This document shows positions 54,657 to 63,689 of a stretch of DNA of 64,000 nucleotides, in pieces. This DNA comes from Actinomyces glycerinitolerans (lineage in GTDB: Bacteria > Actinomycetota > Actinomycetes > Actinomycetales > Actinomycetaceae), in the NCBI RefSeq assembly GCF_900098745.1, contig NZ_FQTT01000009.1:245117-309116 (forward strand). Direction: 5' to 3'. The notes below the pieces were generated by a model, which saw nothing but the letters and a program-made list of their open reading frames with translations, searched no databases and was not told where the DNA came from. Both the position numbers and the translations under genes were made by a program. How positions within the stretch are numbered: position 1 is the first letter of the stretch; every line of letters starts with the position of its first letter.

Positions 54657-55729
54657 GCGCCGCACCCCGGACGAGCGTCGCGGCGGGGCAGCCCGTTCCC
54701 GCCGACGACTTGGCCCCGGCCGGCACTGCTGCGACGCCGCCCGACCGCCCCTCTGCGACCGCGGGCCGACGTGCCCGCCTGACCCGTCTCGCCGGAGCGG
54801 CGCTTGCCGTCTGGATCCTGTATGCCGCCGTCGTCGTGGCGGTGCCCGACGCCGCCGACGCGCGCACGGCCAGCACGACGCCGCTGCTCGCCGGGGTCGG
54901 CGCCTGGATCGTGGCGCTGGGCCTGTGGACGGCGGTGGCCCTGGCGCGCCCGGGCACACCCGCCGCGGGGGCACTGGCCCACCGGCTGCCCTGGATCGTG
55001 TTCTTCGGGGCGTGGTTCATCGTCTGGCAGCTGACCACGGTCAAGTCCGGGCTGCTGGACCCGCCCTACTTCGTCGCCCCGGAGGTGCTCATCGAGGCCT
55101 TCCGCGGTGACTGGACGCTGCTGGCGAGGTGCCTGGGGTCCTCCGCGCTGCTGTTCCTGACCGGCTATGCCGTCGGGTCTGTACTGGGCTTCATCACGGG
55201 CCTGCTCATGGGCTGGTCGCGGCGGGCCGACTACTGGCTGCACCCGCTGCTGCAGACGATTGGGCCGGTGCCCGCGGCCTCGCTGCTGCCGCTGGCGGTG
55301 CTCATCCTGCCGACGACGTACGCCTCGGCCGCCTTCATCGTCGCCTTCGGGGCCTGGTTCCCCATGGCGACCATGACCCGCGCCGGCGTGCGGGCGGTGC
55401 CCCGCTCCTACATAGACGTGGCCCGCACGCTGGGTGCCAGCGAGTCCTTCCTGGTGCGCCGCATCGCCATCCCGGCGGCCCTGCCGGACATGCTCACCGG
55501 ACTGTTCACGGGCCTGGGCACGAGCCTGGCGGCGCTGATGACCGCGGAGCTGGTGGGCGTCGACCAGGGACTCGCCTGGTACATCAACTGGGTCAAGGGG
55601 TGGGCCGACTACCCGCGCATGTACGTGGGCCTGGCGGTGCTCATCATCTTCTGCCGCGCGTTGATGATTCTGCTGTTCAAACTGCGCTCCTCGCTGCTGG
55701 CCTGGCAGCAGGACCTGGTGAGGTGGTAA
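54653..55729 (+). CDS. ABC transporter permease (SsuC-like)
   Basis: A 358-residue permease with about eight hydrophobic segments. The usual six-helix core (from about residue 115) includes SALLFLTGYAVGSVLGF and the coupling loop RTLGASESFLVRRIAIPAALPDMLTG (the EAA-type motif, in ARTLGASE to PAALP). About 100 extra N-terminal residues hold two or three additional helices, more than the usual SsuC (about 260 residues). The GTG start overlaps the binding-protein stop. Confidence 0.88.
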   Translation: MSAAPRTSVAAGQPVPADDLAPAGTAATPPDRPSATAGRRARLTRLAGAALAVWILYAAVVVAVPDAADARTASTTPLLAGVGAWIVALGLWTAVALARPGTPAAGALAHRLPWIVFFGAWFIVWQLTTVKSGLLDPPYFVAPEVLIEAFRGDWTLLARCLGSSALLFLTGYAVGSVLGFITGLLMGWSRRADYWLHPLLQTIGPVPAASLLPLAVLILPTTYASAAFIVAFGAWFPMATMTRAGVRAVPRSYIDVARTLGASESFLVRRIAIPAALPDMLTGLFTGLGTSLAALMTAELVGVDQGLAWYINWVKGWADYPRMYVGLAVLIIFCRALMILLFKLRSSLLAWQQDLVRW

Positions 55730-55732
55730 ACG

Positions 55733-56647
55733 ATGACTGCTTCGACGCCCTCAACCGCTTCTACGACTTCTGCGCCGGCGCAGGCGGACGCAGCGGCCAC
55801 CTCCACCACCGGCGCCGCGTCGCGCGGAGCGCGGGTGCGCCTGGCCGGCATCAGCCACCACTACCCGCTGCGGCACGACGTCGACCACGGCTGGGTGCCG
55901 GCCCTCATGCGACTGGTTTCCCCCGCCGCCCGGGCCCGGTATGAGGCCGAGTCCGCCAAACCGGACCAGTTGCCGGTGCTGGACGGCATTGACCTGGACA
56001 TCGCCCCGGGCGAGTTCGTCTCCCTGGTGGGCCAGTCCGGCTGCGGCAAGTCCACGATCCTGCGGCTGCTGTCGGGGCTGGAGACTCCCAGCCAGGGCAG
56101 CGTCGTCGTCGACGGCGAGGCCGTGACCGGCACCGCCCCCGAGCGGGCCCTGGCCTTCCAGGACGCCACGCTCCTGCCCTGGCGCACGGTGCGCGAGAAC
56201 GTCGCCCTGGGGCCGCAGGCACGCGGACGCCTGGAGCCGCGGCGGGTCGAGGCGGCGCTGCAGGTGGTGGGGCTGCGCGACTTCGCCGACGCCTACCCGA
56301 CCACCCTGTCCGGCGGCATGGCGCAGCGCGCGGCCCTGGCCCGGGCCCTGGTCAACCGGCCGCGCCTATTCCTGCTGGATGAGCCTTTCGGCAAGCTCGA
56401 CGCGCTCACCCGCCTGACCCTGCAGGACGAGATCGCCTCCCTGTGGGCCTCGCAGGGCTTCACCGCGGTGCTGGTCACCCACGACGTGGAGGAGGCACTG
56501 CGCCTGTCCAACCGCGTCATCGTGCTCTCCGAGCGGCCCGCGCACGTGGTGGAGGACATTCGCGTGCCCGAGGGGCTGGGGCGTGACGAGGCCGCCCCCG
56601 AGTTCCAGCGGTTGCGGCGCCACATTCTGACGCTCCTGGGCCGCTGA
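55733..56647 (+). CDS. ABC transporter ATP-binding protein (SsuB-like)
   Basis: A 304-residue ATPase. Walker A is GQSGCGKST, the Q-loop lies in ALAFQDATLLPW, the signature is LSGGMAQRAAL, Walker B is LFLLDEPFGKLDALTR and the switch His is in VLVTHDVEEAL. About 45 extra residues before the nucleotide domain carry a hydrophilic insertion (SPAARARYEAESAKP). It starts 3 bases after the permease, so the three genes form one unit. Its stop is near the hairpin at 56661-56705. Confidence 0.92.
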   Translation: MTASTPSTASTTSAPAQADAAATSTTGAASRGARVRLAGISHHYPLRHDVDHGWVPALMRLVSPAARARYEAESAKPDQLPVLDGIDLDIAPGEFVSLVGQSGCGKSTILRLLSGLETPSQGSVVVDGEAVTGTAPERALAFQDATLLPWRTVRENVALGPQARGRLEPRRVEAALQVVGLRDFADAYPTTLSGGMAQRAALARALVNRPRLFLLDEPFGKLDALTRLTLQDEIASLWASQGFTAVLVTHDVEEALRLSNRVIVLSERPAHVVEDIRVPEGLGRDEAAPEFQRLRRHILTLLGR

Positions 56648-56660
56648 CCGGGGTAGCACA

Positions 56661-56705
56661 GACGACGCCCGCCCCGGCAGGAGAGTTGGGGCGGGCGCCG
56701 TCGTC
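56661..56705. terminator. Hairpin terminator between convergent genes
   Basis: GCCCGCCCC (56667-56675) pairs with GGGGCGGGC (56688-56696), and the flanking GACGAC and GTCGTC can extend the stem over a small bulge. It lies between the ssuB-like stop and the YagU-like stop, which converge. No T-tract. Confidence 0.65.
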
Positions 56706-56720
56706 GGGAAGCGAAGGGGC

Positions 56721-57308
56721 TCAGCGGGTGGCGGCCTCCAGGGCGACCTCCGCGTCGGGCTCGTGGGTGATACGGTTGCGCAGGTCGCGGCGCACGATTT
56801 CAATGGACCACATCCACACGATGTGGCCGAAGAACTCCGAGAAGTGCTCCGACCAGGTCTGGGCGCCGTCGATCCAGGGGAAGGGGTTGGGCGCCCAGCC
56901 CAGCAGCGGCATGACGATAACGTGCGCGCCCACGTACACGAAGACGCCGAAGACGGCGCCCTGCCACAGCTTGATCCGCGGGAAGTATTCGGCGGCGATG
57001 CAGTAGATCAGGCCGAAGACGATCGCGAAGCTGAAGTGCACGATGAAGGACATGATCGGCAGCTCGTTGTTGGAGAACGTCACCGTCAGGTGCGAGGTCT
57101 CCGGGGACATGCCGAACCACTCCAGCATGGCCTGCGGCGGGTTCGTGTCCGAGCGGATGCCGGGTGTGCGCGGCGGGAAGGGCACCTCCCAGCCGAACTT
57201 GACCAGGGCGGAGAAGGCGCCGCCGATGAGGCCGACGAGGGTGGACACGCCGACGCGGCGGCGGGACGGCTCGGTCGAGCCGAGCAGGCGGGTGATCCAG
57301 GCGGGCAT
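56721..57308 (-). CDS. YagU-like (DUF1440) inner-membrane protein
   Basis: A 195-residue membrane protein of the YagU family, linked to acid tolerance in E. coli. Four hydrophobic helices are visible (GVSTLVGLIGGAFSALVKFGWE; SFIVHFSFAIVFGLIYCIA; GAVFGVFVYVGAHVIVMPLLGW; HIVWMWSIEIV). FPPRTPGIRSDTNPPQ lies in the first outer loop. The ATG at 57308 follows CGGAGGTTCC; upstream in-frame extensions lack a site. Its role here is unknown. Confidence 0.82.
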   Translation of the reverse strand: MPAWITRLLGSTEPSRRRVGVSTLVGLIGGAFSALVKFGWEVPFPPRTPGIRSDTNPPQAMLEWFGMSPETSHLTVTFSNNELPIMSFIVHFSFAIVFGLIYCIAAEYFPRIKLWQGAVFGVFVYVGAHVIVMPLLGWAPNPFPWIDGAQTWSEHFSEFFGHIVWMWSIEIVRRDLRNRITHEPDAEVALEAATR

Positions 57309-57489
57309 GTGGGAACCTCCGGGTATTGCGGCGGGGTCGCCGCGGCGATGATGAGCAGGCGCTCGCGGCGCGCGCTCATCGGGGTCGACCAACGATTTCA
57401 CGGCGTAGCGTCGGTGTCCAAGCGACCCGGCGGCGAAGGCGGGCGTCGAACTCGTCAACACAACTCCAGCAAGCGCATAGGGTAAGGCT

Positions 57490-58035
57490 GTGATCTACTA
57501 CCAAAGGGACGATGAACACGGCGGAACGGCGCTGGGTGTTGTCAGTGCCATCCTGGCGGTCGTTCTGGTGTGTGGTCTGCGGCTGGCAGTGATGTTCTCC
57601 GCGCTCTTTGTCATTGTGGACCAGGCGGCTACGGGGGCCTTCGTACTGTTGTGCTACTTCGCGGCGCTTGGAGCCGCCTGGTACGGCGCCCACCGTTTTT
57701 TGTTGTCGCCCCGGACCGTGCAGGTGACTGAACGCGGCATGCACGTCGCCAGGGACTACCTGCCCTGGCCGCGGCGGCGCGAGGAACTGCTAGTTGTCGA
57801 GGAGCGGCGTCTGGCCAGACGCCCTCACCATCGTGCCGTTTACTACACCTCGTCTGGGCGTGTGCGCATGCGCGGACTGGAGAACATGAAGCAGTACGAC
57901 AACCCCGCCGTCGCACGTCAGGCGGTGGAGGACCGACTGGACCAGGTATGGGCGGCCTGTGAGTGGGCGCGTGCGGACGCGGCCAAGAGACGCCGCCAGG
58001 TGGCTGCGGAGCAAGGCGCAGACGCTCAGAAGTAG
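57490..58035 (+). CDS. Small membrane protein of unknown function
   Basis: A 181-residue protein starting at GTG. Two helices (about 13-60, GVVSAILAVVLVCGLRLAV and AATGAFVLLCYFAALGAAW) precede a basic, soluble C-terminal half (RRREELLVVEERRLARRPHH) that resembles a bacterial PH-like region. It overlaps the menB stop by 10 bases, reading the other way. The ribosome site is weak. No family is recognised. Confidence 0.72.
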   Translation: MIYYQRDDEHGGTALGVVSAILAVVLVCGLRLAVMFSALFVIVDQAATGAFVLLCYFAALGAAWYGAHRFLLSPRTVQVTERGMHVARDYLPWPRRREELLVVEERRLARRPHHRAVYYTSSGRVRMRGLENMKQYDNPAVARQAVEDRLDQVWAACEWARADAAKRRRQVAAEQGADAQK

Positions 58036-59141
58036 TAGGGGAACGGCGACCAGTCCGGCTCGCGGCGCTCAAGGAAGGCATCGCGGCCCTCGGCGGCCTC
58101 GTCGGTCATATAGGCCAGGCGGGTGGCCTCCCCGGCAAATACCTGCTGGCCGGCCAGGCCGTCATCGGCCAGGTTGAAGGCGTACTTGAGCATGCGGATG
58201 GCCTGCGGCGACTTGCCGGCCACGATGCGCGCGTACTCCAGGGCCCGCTCCTCCAGCTCGGCGTGGGGGACGGCCTCGTTGACCACGCCCCAGCGCTCGG
58301 CCGTGGCGGCGTCGTAGGTGCGGGCCAGGAAGAAGATCTCGCGGGCCCGCTTGTCCCCGACCTGCCGGGCGAGCAGGGCGGAGCCGTAGCCGGCGTCGAA
58401 GGAGCCCACATCGGCGTCGGTCTGCTTGAAGCGGGCGTGCTCGGCGGAGGCGAGCGAGAGGTCGCAGACCACGTTCAGGGAGTGTCCGCCGCCGGCCGCC
58501 CAGCCGGATACGGCCGCGATGACGACCTTCGGCATGGTGCGGATGAGTCGCTGCACCTCCAGGATGTGCAATCGCCCGGCCCGGGCGGCGTCCAGGCGCT
58601 CGCGCTGGGCGGCGACGGCGGCGTCGTGGTCGTCGGTGGGCGCGGCCGCGGCGGCCTCGTCTACGGCGTCGGGGCGTGACGTCCCGGCGTCCGCCCAGGC
58701 AGTGGAGGTGGCCCCGGCGTCGTCGCTCTTTTCATACAGGTAGCCGTCCCGTCCGCGCACCCGCTGGTCGCCGCCGGAGCAGAAGCCCCAGCCGCCGTCC
58801 TTGGGGGAGGGACCGTTGCCGGTGAGGATGACGGCGCCGACGTCGCCGCTCATGCGTGCGTGGTCGAGCACCCGGTACAGCTCGTCGACGGTGTGGGGGC
58901 GGAAGGCGTTGCGCAGCTCGGGACGATCCAGGGCCACCCGCACCACCGGCAGGTCGCGCACCCACGCGCCGTTGGCGTCGCGCTCGCAGCCGCGGTGGTA
59001 GGTGACGTCGGTGAGTGCGCCCGGGCCGTCGCCGCGGTTGGCGAAGCCGGCGACGTCGCGCCAGCGGAGAGGATCGAAGATCTCCGAGACCCGCTGCGGC
59101 AGCGGGTGGGGCGACGGCTCGGCAGTTGACGACTGGCTCAT
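58026..59141 (-). CDS. menB: 1,4-dihydroxy-2-naphthoyl-CoA synthase (naphthoate synthase)
   Basis: A 371-residue crotonase-fold enzyme closing the naphthalene ring in menaquinone synthesis. RPELRNAFRPHTVDEL, GWGFCSGGDQRVRG (oxyanion hole) and FDAGYGSALLARQVG are conserved, and the Asp of FDAG and the final SPFPYYF match MenB. An Ala/Asp-rich insertion of about 50 residues (from DDAGATSTAWADAG to AAQRERLDAAR) sits between GYLYE and LHILEVQRLIR, making it longer than most MenB. The ATG is set at 59141; upstream in-frame codons look non-coding. The DNA between it and the response regulator is 34 bases. Confidence 0.92.
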   Translation of the reverse strand: MSQSSTAEPSPHPLPQRVSEIFDPLRWRDVAGFANRGDGPGALTDVTYHRGCERDANGAWVRDLPVVRVALDRPELRNAFRPHTVDELYRVLDHARMSGDVGAVILTGNGPSPKDGGWGFCSGGDQRVRGRDGYLYEKSDDAGATSTAWADAGTSRPDAVDEAAAAAPTDDHDAAVAAQRERLDAARAGRLHILEVQRLIRTMPKVVIAAVSGWAAGGGHSLNVVCDLSLASAEHARFKQTDADVGSFDAGYGSALLARQVGDKRAREIFFLARTYDAATAERWGVVNEAVPHAELEERALEYARIVAGKSPQAIRMLKYAFNLADDGLAGQQVFAGEATRLAYMTDEAAEGRDAFLERREPDWSPFPYYF

Positions 59142-59175
59142 GCGCACAGGGTAAGGGGAGGAGACGGCGTCTTGG

Positions 59176-59844
59176 TCAGCCGGTGATGTAGGCGGCCATG
59201 AGTTCGGTGCGTGAGTTGTAGCCGAGCTCGTGGAGCACATCGGACACGTAGAGGCGGACCGTGTTCTGTGAGAGGTTCAGGCGAGTCGCAATCCGTTTGT
59301 TGGTCAACCCCTTCAGCAGGCAGGCGTGGACCTCTTGGAGGTGCGGCGGCAGCTTCTCGACGGCGGCCTGCGCCTGCCGCACGGCATCGCTCCGGTCCTG
59401 CTGCACCCGGTAGGCCTCTACGAGCAGCTCGGTGGGGCGGGTGGACATGACGGGCTCGCCCCGGGCGGCACGAACCAGGGCATAGGCGACCGCCTCCGGT
59501 GGCTCGTCCTTGGTGATGAACCCGCTGACTCCCTCGGCTAGGGCATCTCTGAGGGAGTCCTCCCGCCGAAATACGGTGAACATGACGACGGCGATGCCGG
59601 GATGGTTCTGAATGATGGCGCGCGCGGTGTGGGGGCCGCTCAGCCCGGGCATGTCGATGTCGACGAGGGCCACGTCGATCTCCAGATTGCCGCGGCTGAG
59701 CAGGTCCAGCGCGGTCATTCCATCCGCGGCGGTGGCGACGACGGCGACGGGCGGCTGCGCATCGATCTGCTCGGCGAATACGGTGCGGATGAGCGGATCG
59801 TCGTCCACGATCAGGATCCGCAGCGGTGGGGTTACCTCAGACAT
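59176..59844 (-). CDS. NarL/LuxR-family response regulator
   Basis: A 222-residue regulator. The receiver has RILIVDDDPLIRTVF, the phospho-acceptor Asp in VALVDIDMPG and Lys in GFITKDE. The LuxR domain is LKGLTNKRIATRLNLSQNTVRLYVSDVL. The ATG overlaps the histidine kinase stop by 8 bases, so the pair is translated together. It is the last gene of the unit that begins at 62579. Confidence 0.92.
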   Translation of the reverse strand: MSEVTPPLRILIVDDDPLIRTVFAEQIDAQPPVAVVATAADGMTALDLLSRGNLEIDVALVDIDMPGLSGPHTARAIIQNHPGIAVVMFTVFRREDSLRDALAEGVSGFITKDEPPEAVAYALVRAARGEPVMSTRPTELLVEAYRVQQDRSDAVRQAQAAVEKLPPHLQEVHACLLKGLTNKRIATRLNLSQNTVRLYVSDVLHELGYNSRTELMAAYITG

Positions 59845-61024
59845 GGGACGCTCCAGTGCGTTCCGTTAGTTCCGGTAGTTCGGTGGAGTGGGTAGTTCCT
59901 GGGCGATCAGGTGCCGGGGCGATCGGGATGGTTGCCAGGACAGTCCAGGAGTCACCTACCCTACTGGCGACGAGCCCGCCGCCGGCCTTCTCGAAGCGGC
60001 TCGCCAGGGTGGACAGGCCGTGTCCGCCGTGTAGCTCGGTGGGGACCTCGCGGTCACGCCAGGGCGCGGTGAAGGTGATCGCCAGGTGTTCTTCGGTCGG
60101 CTCGACGACCAGCGAGAGCAGATCGCCGTCGTCACTGTACTTCAGGGCATTGACGGTGCACTCCCGAATGAGTGCTGCGAGCAATCGAACCGCCTGCGGA
60201 CCGTACCGCGGGAGAAGACGTTCAACGTCGTCGAGGTCCGTGTCCAGGGATAGGGAGCGTTGGGCTAGCGCCTTCCTGCTGGTGTCGATGAGTTCGGGGA
60301 TGGCGGGTTCTTCGGCCTGGGAATGCGGGGATGTCGCGAGGTTGTCGATGAGCCCGCGCAGGTGACCGAGGGACTTCCGCGCGTTCGCCTCGACGGCGGC
60401 TGCTTCGGACTCGTGCTCCGGGACCGCCTCCCGCAGCTGGCGGGTCAGGATCAGGAGATGAGTCAGGTCCGCGGCGAGGTCGTCGTGCAGTGTGTCGGCG
60501 ATGTCACGGCGCAGTTGGCGGTTGAGCGCATCGGCCGCCTCGCGAGACGCCTTGGCCTCCCGCTCCAGCGTATGCATGCGGCCTCCTACCCATTGAAGTA
60601 ACAGCCCCACACCGGCGCAGATGACGGCCCAGAGAGCCATTGGGATAAGAACGTCTGCGGGTGTATCTGCCCAGGGGAGTTGGGCGATGTGGACGGTGAG
60701 GAAGACCGCGACGGCGACAAGTACTCGTCGCCGCGCAATGAGGTCAATTATCACCACGTAGGCGAGAAGTGGTGTCCAAACGAGGTATGCGTCAGGGAGT
60801 AAAAGCGCTGTGGCGAGAGTGGCCGTGAATACTAGTACGCCAATACGCTCGTTCCCTATGTAGACGATGAAAGTGGCAACCTGGAGTACCTCCCACCACG
60901 CGGAGATAGGGTCACGTGATGTGATAAGCGTATGCAAGTCTAACGCCAGTATGATGGCTGAGACCAAAGCTAGGGATAGGGGTCTGACCTGTGTCGGTGC
61001 CAGTGGGTGAAATGCTCGAGTCAT
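59837..61024 (-). CDS. Sensor histidine kinase (NarL/DesK type)
   Basis: A 395-residue kinase with five to six membrane helices (residues about 10-165) and no other sensor domain. The HisKA_3 region has RRDIADTLHDDLAADLTHL, where the His of TLHDDL is phosphorylated. N-box residues are in ECTVNALKYSDDGD and the G box is GGHGLSTLASRFE. GTG at 61063 would add 13 residues; neither start has a good ribosome site. It is probably transcribed with the three small membrane-protein genes upstream (61166-62579), which may supply or modulate its signal. Confidence 0.88.
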   Translation of the reverse strand: MTRAFHPLAPTQVRPLSLALVSAIILALDLHTLITSRDPISAWWEVLQVATFIVYIGNERIGVLVFTATLATALLLPDAYLVWTPLLAYVVIIDLIARRRVLVAVAVFLTVHIAQLPWADTPADVLIPMALWAVICAGVGLLLQWVGGRMHTLEREAKASREAADALNRQLRRDIADTLHDDLAADLTHLLILTRQLREAVPEHESEAAAVEANARKSLGHLRGLIDNLATSPHSQAEEPAIPELIDTSRKALAQRSLSLDTDLDDVERLLPRYGPQAVRLLAALIRECTVNALKYSDDGDLLSLVVEPTEEHLAITFTAPWRDREVPTELHGGHGLSTLASRFEKAGGGLVASRVGDSWTVLATIPIAPAPDRPGTTHSTELPELTERTGASHV

Positions 61025-61165
61025 TGTCGTTGACACAACCAGGATGACGGTAAAAGCGTGCACCAGGGAGGTGGAGTCCGGTTTTCTGGGCCAGTGCTCA
61101 CTGGTGCAACCACGAGGGCTGCTATCAATGCAAGGCAGGTGAATATAACTCTGTTTCTACTTGGC

Positions 61166-61750
61166 TCAGTCGTCTTCTTCGATCCGGTTGCCATCTTCGT
61201 CAATGTAGTAGCCTTCATCGTCGACTTCCTGGAAACTCAAACGTCCGTCCTGAATCTCCTCGGCGAAGTGTTCGCGTGTCATCAGCCGCACTTGACGGGT
61301 GCGCCTCATCATTTCCTCGTGGTTGAGGGTAGTGTCCCAGGGCTTCTCAAGCGTGATGATGATGACCATGTAGAAGATCCAGGTCACCAGGGTGAGGGTG
61401 AGTATTGAGGTGGACGCCAACAGCTTAGCAGCCGCGAAGCCTGCTAGGGCTGGGCAGATGAGCGATATGACAGCCAGGATCGCCCCTTCGGGGTCCTGAG
61501 AGCGCTTGGCACGCATGATCAGCCGCGAAGCCGTCGCATCGAGAACCTCCCGTATGACTGCGGCCACGATCGCGAACGCGACCACGCGGTCGATGGTCAT
61601 GCCCGTCCGAGTTAGTGCCGACAAGATCCCTGTGACGATGCCAAGACCGAGTCCATCAAGCAGAGCCATGAAGGCCCTCCCGGAAGCCAGTGCCCACAGC
61701 GGGATCGCCGGGCGCCAGCGGGAGCCGGATTCCTGTGTTGTGGTCGCCAT
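61166..61750 (-). CDS. Membrane protein of unknown function, 194 residues
   Basis: Four hydrophobic segments at about 15-135, then an acidic C-terminal tail of about 55 residues (EVDDEGYYIDEDGNRIEEDD). The ATG at 61750 follows CAGGAGAACC. It lies third in the unit with two smaller membrane proteins, the kinase and the regulator. No family is recognised; the shared topology with the other two suggests a small membrane complex. Confidence 0.8.
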   Translation of the reverse strand: MATTTQESGSRWRPAIPLWALASGRAFMALLDGLGLGIVTGILSALTRTGMTIDRVVAFAIVAAVIREVLDATASRLIMRAKRSQDPEGAILAVISLICPALAGFAAAKLLASTSILTLTLVTWIFYMVIIITLEKPWDTTLNHEEMMRRTRQVRLMTREHFAEEIQDGRLSFQEVDDEGYYIDEDGNRIEEDD

Positions 61751-61921
61751 GGGTTCTCCTGATTGGATTTCGTCCGTCGATCTGCGATCGGCCGATACCT
61801 ATCAGAGTGAGTGTAGGGAAAGTATGAGCCGAATCATAGACTGATCTTTGTCAGGGTTGTCGTGCGAGGCCACTGCACGAGCCGGATGTTCCGCATGGTG
61901 TCACTGCGGCCGACCGGGGTG

Positions 61922-62326
61922 CTATCGGTCGTCTCCCTCTGGTGCGGGGATCTTCCCGTACAGCCAGTAGAGCAGTAGGAAGGAGACCAGCGCCGTCGTG
62001 CCGAATACCAGGATCGCGGGCAGGGGCTCCACCAGCAGGACGCCGATCAGCGCCATGGCAGATACCTGCACGACGAGTTCCAGCGCCTCGCCGAGGAACT
62101 GGCCCACGTGTGACTTGGAAACGAAGTCGCCCCAGAGGATCGCCACTGCCAGCCAGGTCAGCATCAGAAGCGGCGGCAGCCAAACCAGCGTGAGACCACC
62201 GTACTTGAGACTGCCGACGGGTAGAAGAGCGACTGCTGCCAGGGCGAGGTACATCGGCGCCGTGACCATGACAACCATCACCGCGAGCACGGCGTACCCG
62301 CGTAATTCCTGCAGCGACCTTTTCAT
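61922..62326 (-). CDS. Membrane protein of unknown function, 134 residues
   Basis: Four helices (about 12-35, 42-62, 85-105 and 108-125) with a basic N-terminus (MKRSLQELR) and a short hydrophilic loop (GDFVSKSHVG). The ATG at 62326 follows GAAGGAGTCCC. Between it and the 194-residue gene are 171 bases without a gene. Unknown function. Confidence 0.8.
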   Translation of the reverse strand: MKRSLQELRGYAVLAVMVVMVTAPMYLALAAVALLPVGSLKYGGLTLVWLPPLLMLTWLAVAILWGDFVSKSHVGQFLGEALELVVQVSAMALIGVLLVEPLPAILVFGTTALVSFLLLYWLYGKIPAPEGDDR

Positions 62327-62375
62327 GCGGGACTCCTTCGGAACTAGGCGAGAAGCATCGGTTCAGAAGGTCGGT

Positions 62376-62579
62376 CTAGTTACTGCCTTCTCGAAGTCGC
62401 AGCCACTGAATGAATGTGCCCAAGACCGCGGTTATCCACGGCGTTGGTGTCAGTGTGACCGCGCGTAGGCTGGCGCCATCGAGAATGGCGAGCGCGATGA
62501 CTGAGAGCATTAATACGAGGCAAAAGCTCCCAACCAGTATCGTTATCGTTCTCCCTGAAGCGCGGTAGGTGGTTTTCAT
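62376..62579 (-). CDS. Small membrane protein, 67 residues
   Basis: A two-helix protein (about 12-33 and 45-60) beginning MKTTYRASGR, with a good ribosome site GAGGAGCC 6 bases before the ATG. It is the first gene of the 62579-59176 unit. Size and topology resemble holin-like, signalling or immunity peptides, but there is no recognised family and I infer no function. Confidence 0.75.
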   Translation of the reverse strand: MKTTYRASGRTITILVGSFCLVLMLSVIALAILDGASLRAVTLTPTPWITAVLGTFIQWLRLREGSN

Positions 62580-62931
62580 TTCCGGCTCCTCGTTGATCCT
62601 TCGGGCGTGCGCGTGGGTCTGCCTCGATGCTCCGGTCGGGGCGGCACCTGTACCGACGCCTCCTCCACCCCATTTTATGCCGCGCGGGTGTGCCCGAACA
62701 GTTGACCTTCGTCAGGTTGTTCAGCTGCCTGTTCCAGTGTCCGTCGGCGCACGCTCGAGCGGAGCGCCGTGCACGGCTCGCCGCGCTGGCCGGGCCGTAC
62801 CGGCTTCGGAGGGCGAGTTGAATATCGTCCGGGGGCGCGTGCCATACTTGCAAGGTCTTATGGGGTTCTTCGTGTTTGTGGGTGTGGATGGAGCCGGGAT
62901 CGGTTCGCCTGCGTGCTTGGCGCTGACGTCG

Positions 62932-63060
62932 TCTACTACGCCGGTTCGGGGTTTACTACGCCGGTTAGGTGTCTGCTGAAGGGTTCTGGGCCCTTCAGCG
63001 GAGGTCTAACTGGCGTAGCAGACGCCGAAAAGGCGCAGCAAAGGCCGAAGGGGCGTACCC
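62932..63060. repeat. Convergent iteron element E (TACTACGCCGGTT words)
   Basis: TACTACGCCGGTT at 62934 and 62954 (20 bp apart) point right; GGCGTAGCA at 63012, GGCGCAGCA at 63032 and GGGCGTACC at 63052 (20 bp apart) are inverted. Between them lies a perfect 9-bp hairpin, GCTGAAGGG / CCCTTCAGC. The design matches the other elements with a different word. Confidence 0.75.
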
Positions 63061-63413
63061 AATGATCGGGCCCTGGCCTTGATTCCACTGGCTCTACGCC
63101 CGCGACGCCGCCCCACCCCGGATGCTCGCACCACCAACCTCCACACCCCCTACGAAGAAGCGGTTCGCCGTCGGGCATACAGGCTCCTCGCGCTCGGAGA
63201 CGTGGCGGGCCAGGAGCGGCGGCTGACCAGGTGGTGGTGGTGGACGCGCGCCCCAGTGGCGCACCACGCGCCGCGGTCGACGGTTCGCCACCTCTTGCAA
63301 CGGTTCGTGGGGCAGACGCACGGCGCCGGAAGTGGCGAGTCGTTGGAGCTACCTGACGAACCCCCACCCAAACACACGAACCGCTCACCCCGACGCCGAC
63401 CCGAGGACATCCC

Positions 63414-63491
63414 CGCCAGCCCGACAATGTCCTATGACCGGCCAAAACGACCTCGCCAGCCCGAAAATGAGGGTTATAGGCGCGAACGTGT
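63414..63491. repeat. 20-bp-period repeat G (CGCCAGCCCGA words)
   Basis: CGCCAGCCCGA occurs at 63414 and 63454, 40 bp apart. CCTATGACC (63431) and GGGTTATAGG (63471) are near-inverted around them. GGCGCGAACGTGT at 63479-63491 recurs at 63576-63588. It may be a further, more decayed, version of the iteron elements. Confidence 0.5.
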
Positions 63492-63518
63492 TGCTTTAGA
63501 CCGGCGTGTCGGGGTGTT

Positions 63519-63640
63519 CTAGCTGGTTCGTCCGGCCCAGCCTTTGCGTTTCCAGAGGCCTTCTTCGGGGTTGTCGGCGCGAACGTGTGTGTGGTTCGGG
63601 CGCCCCCCGGGCTCACTAGGTCCTGTTGTGTAAGTGCTTG
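63519..63640 (-). pseudogene. Possible remnant of a coding sequence
   Basis: On the minus strand a frame ending at a TAG (63521-63519) reads RADNPEEGLWKRKGWAGRTS at its end and TYTTGPSEPGGRPNHTHV before it, with normal GC-rich codon use. No start or fuller domain is seen. It could be the 3' end of a lost gene (a mobile-element or endonuclease gene is possible), but the identity is unknown. Confidence 0.3.
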
Positions 63641-63689
63641 GGTGGCGATGCGCGGTTGGGTGGCGGTGTGTGGTTTTTGCGCCTGTTAG

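Noticed and set aside
63079..63522. 147-residue plus-strand frame
   Set aside because: It is Arg/Pro-rich, contains a low-complexity WWWW run and the repeat G words, and lacks a start signal.
62936..63616. 226-residue minus-strand frame in the right end
   Set aside because: Gly/Arg/Pro-rich composition, it crosses the repeat elements, and it has no ribosome site or recognisable domain.
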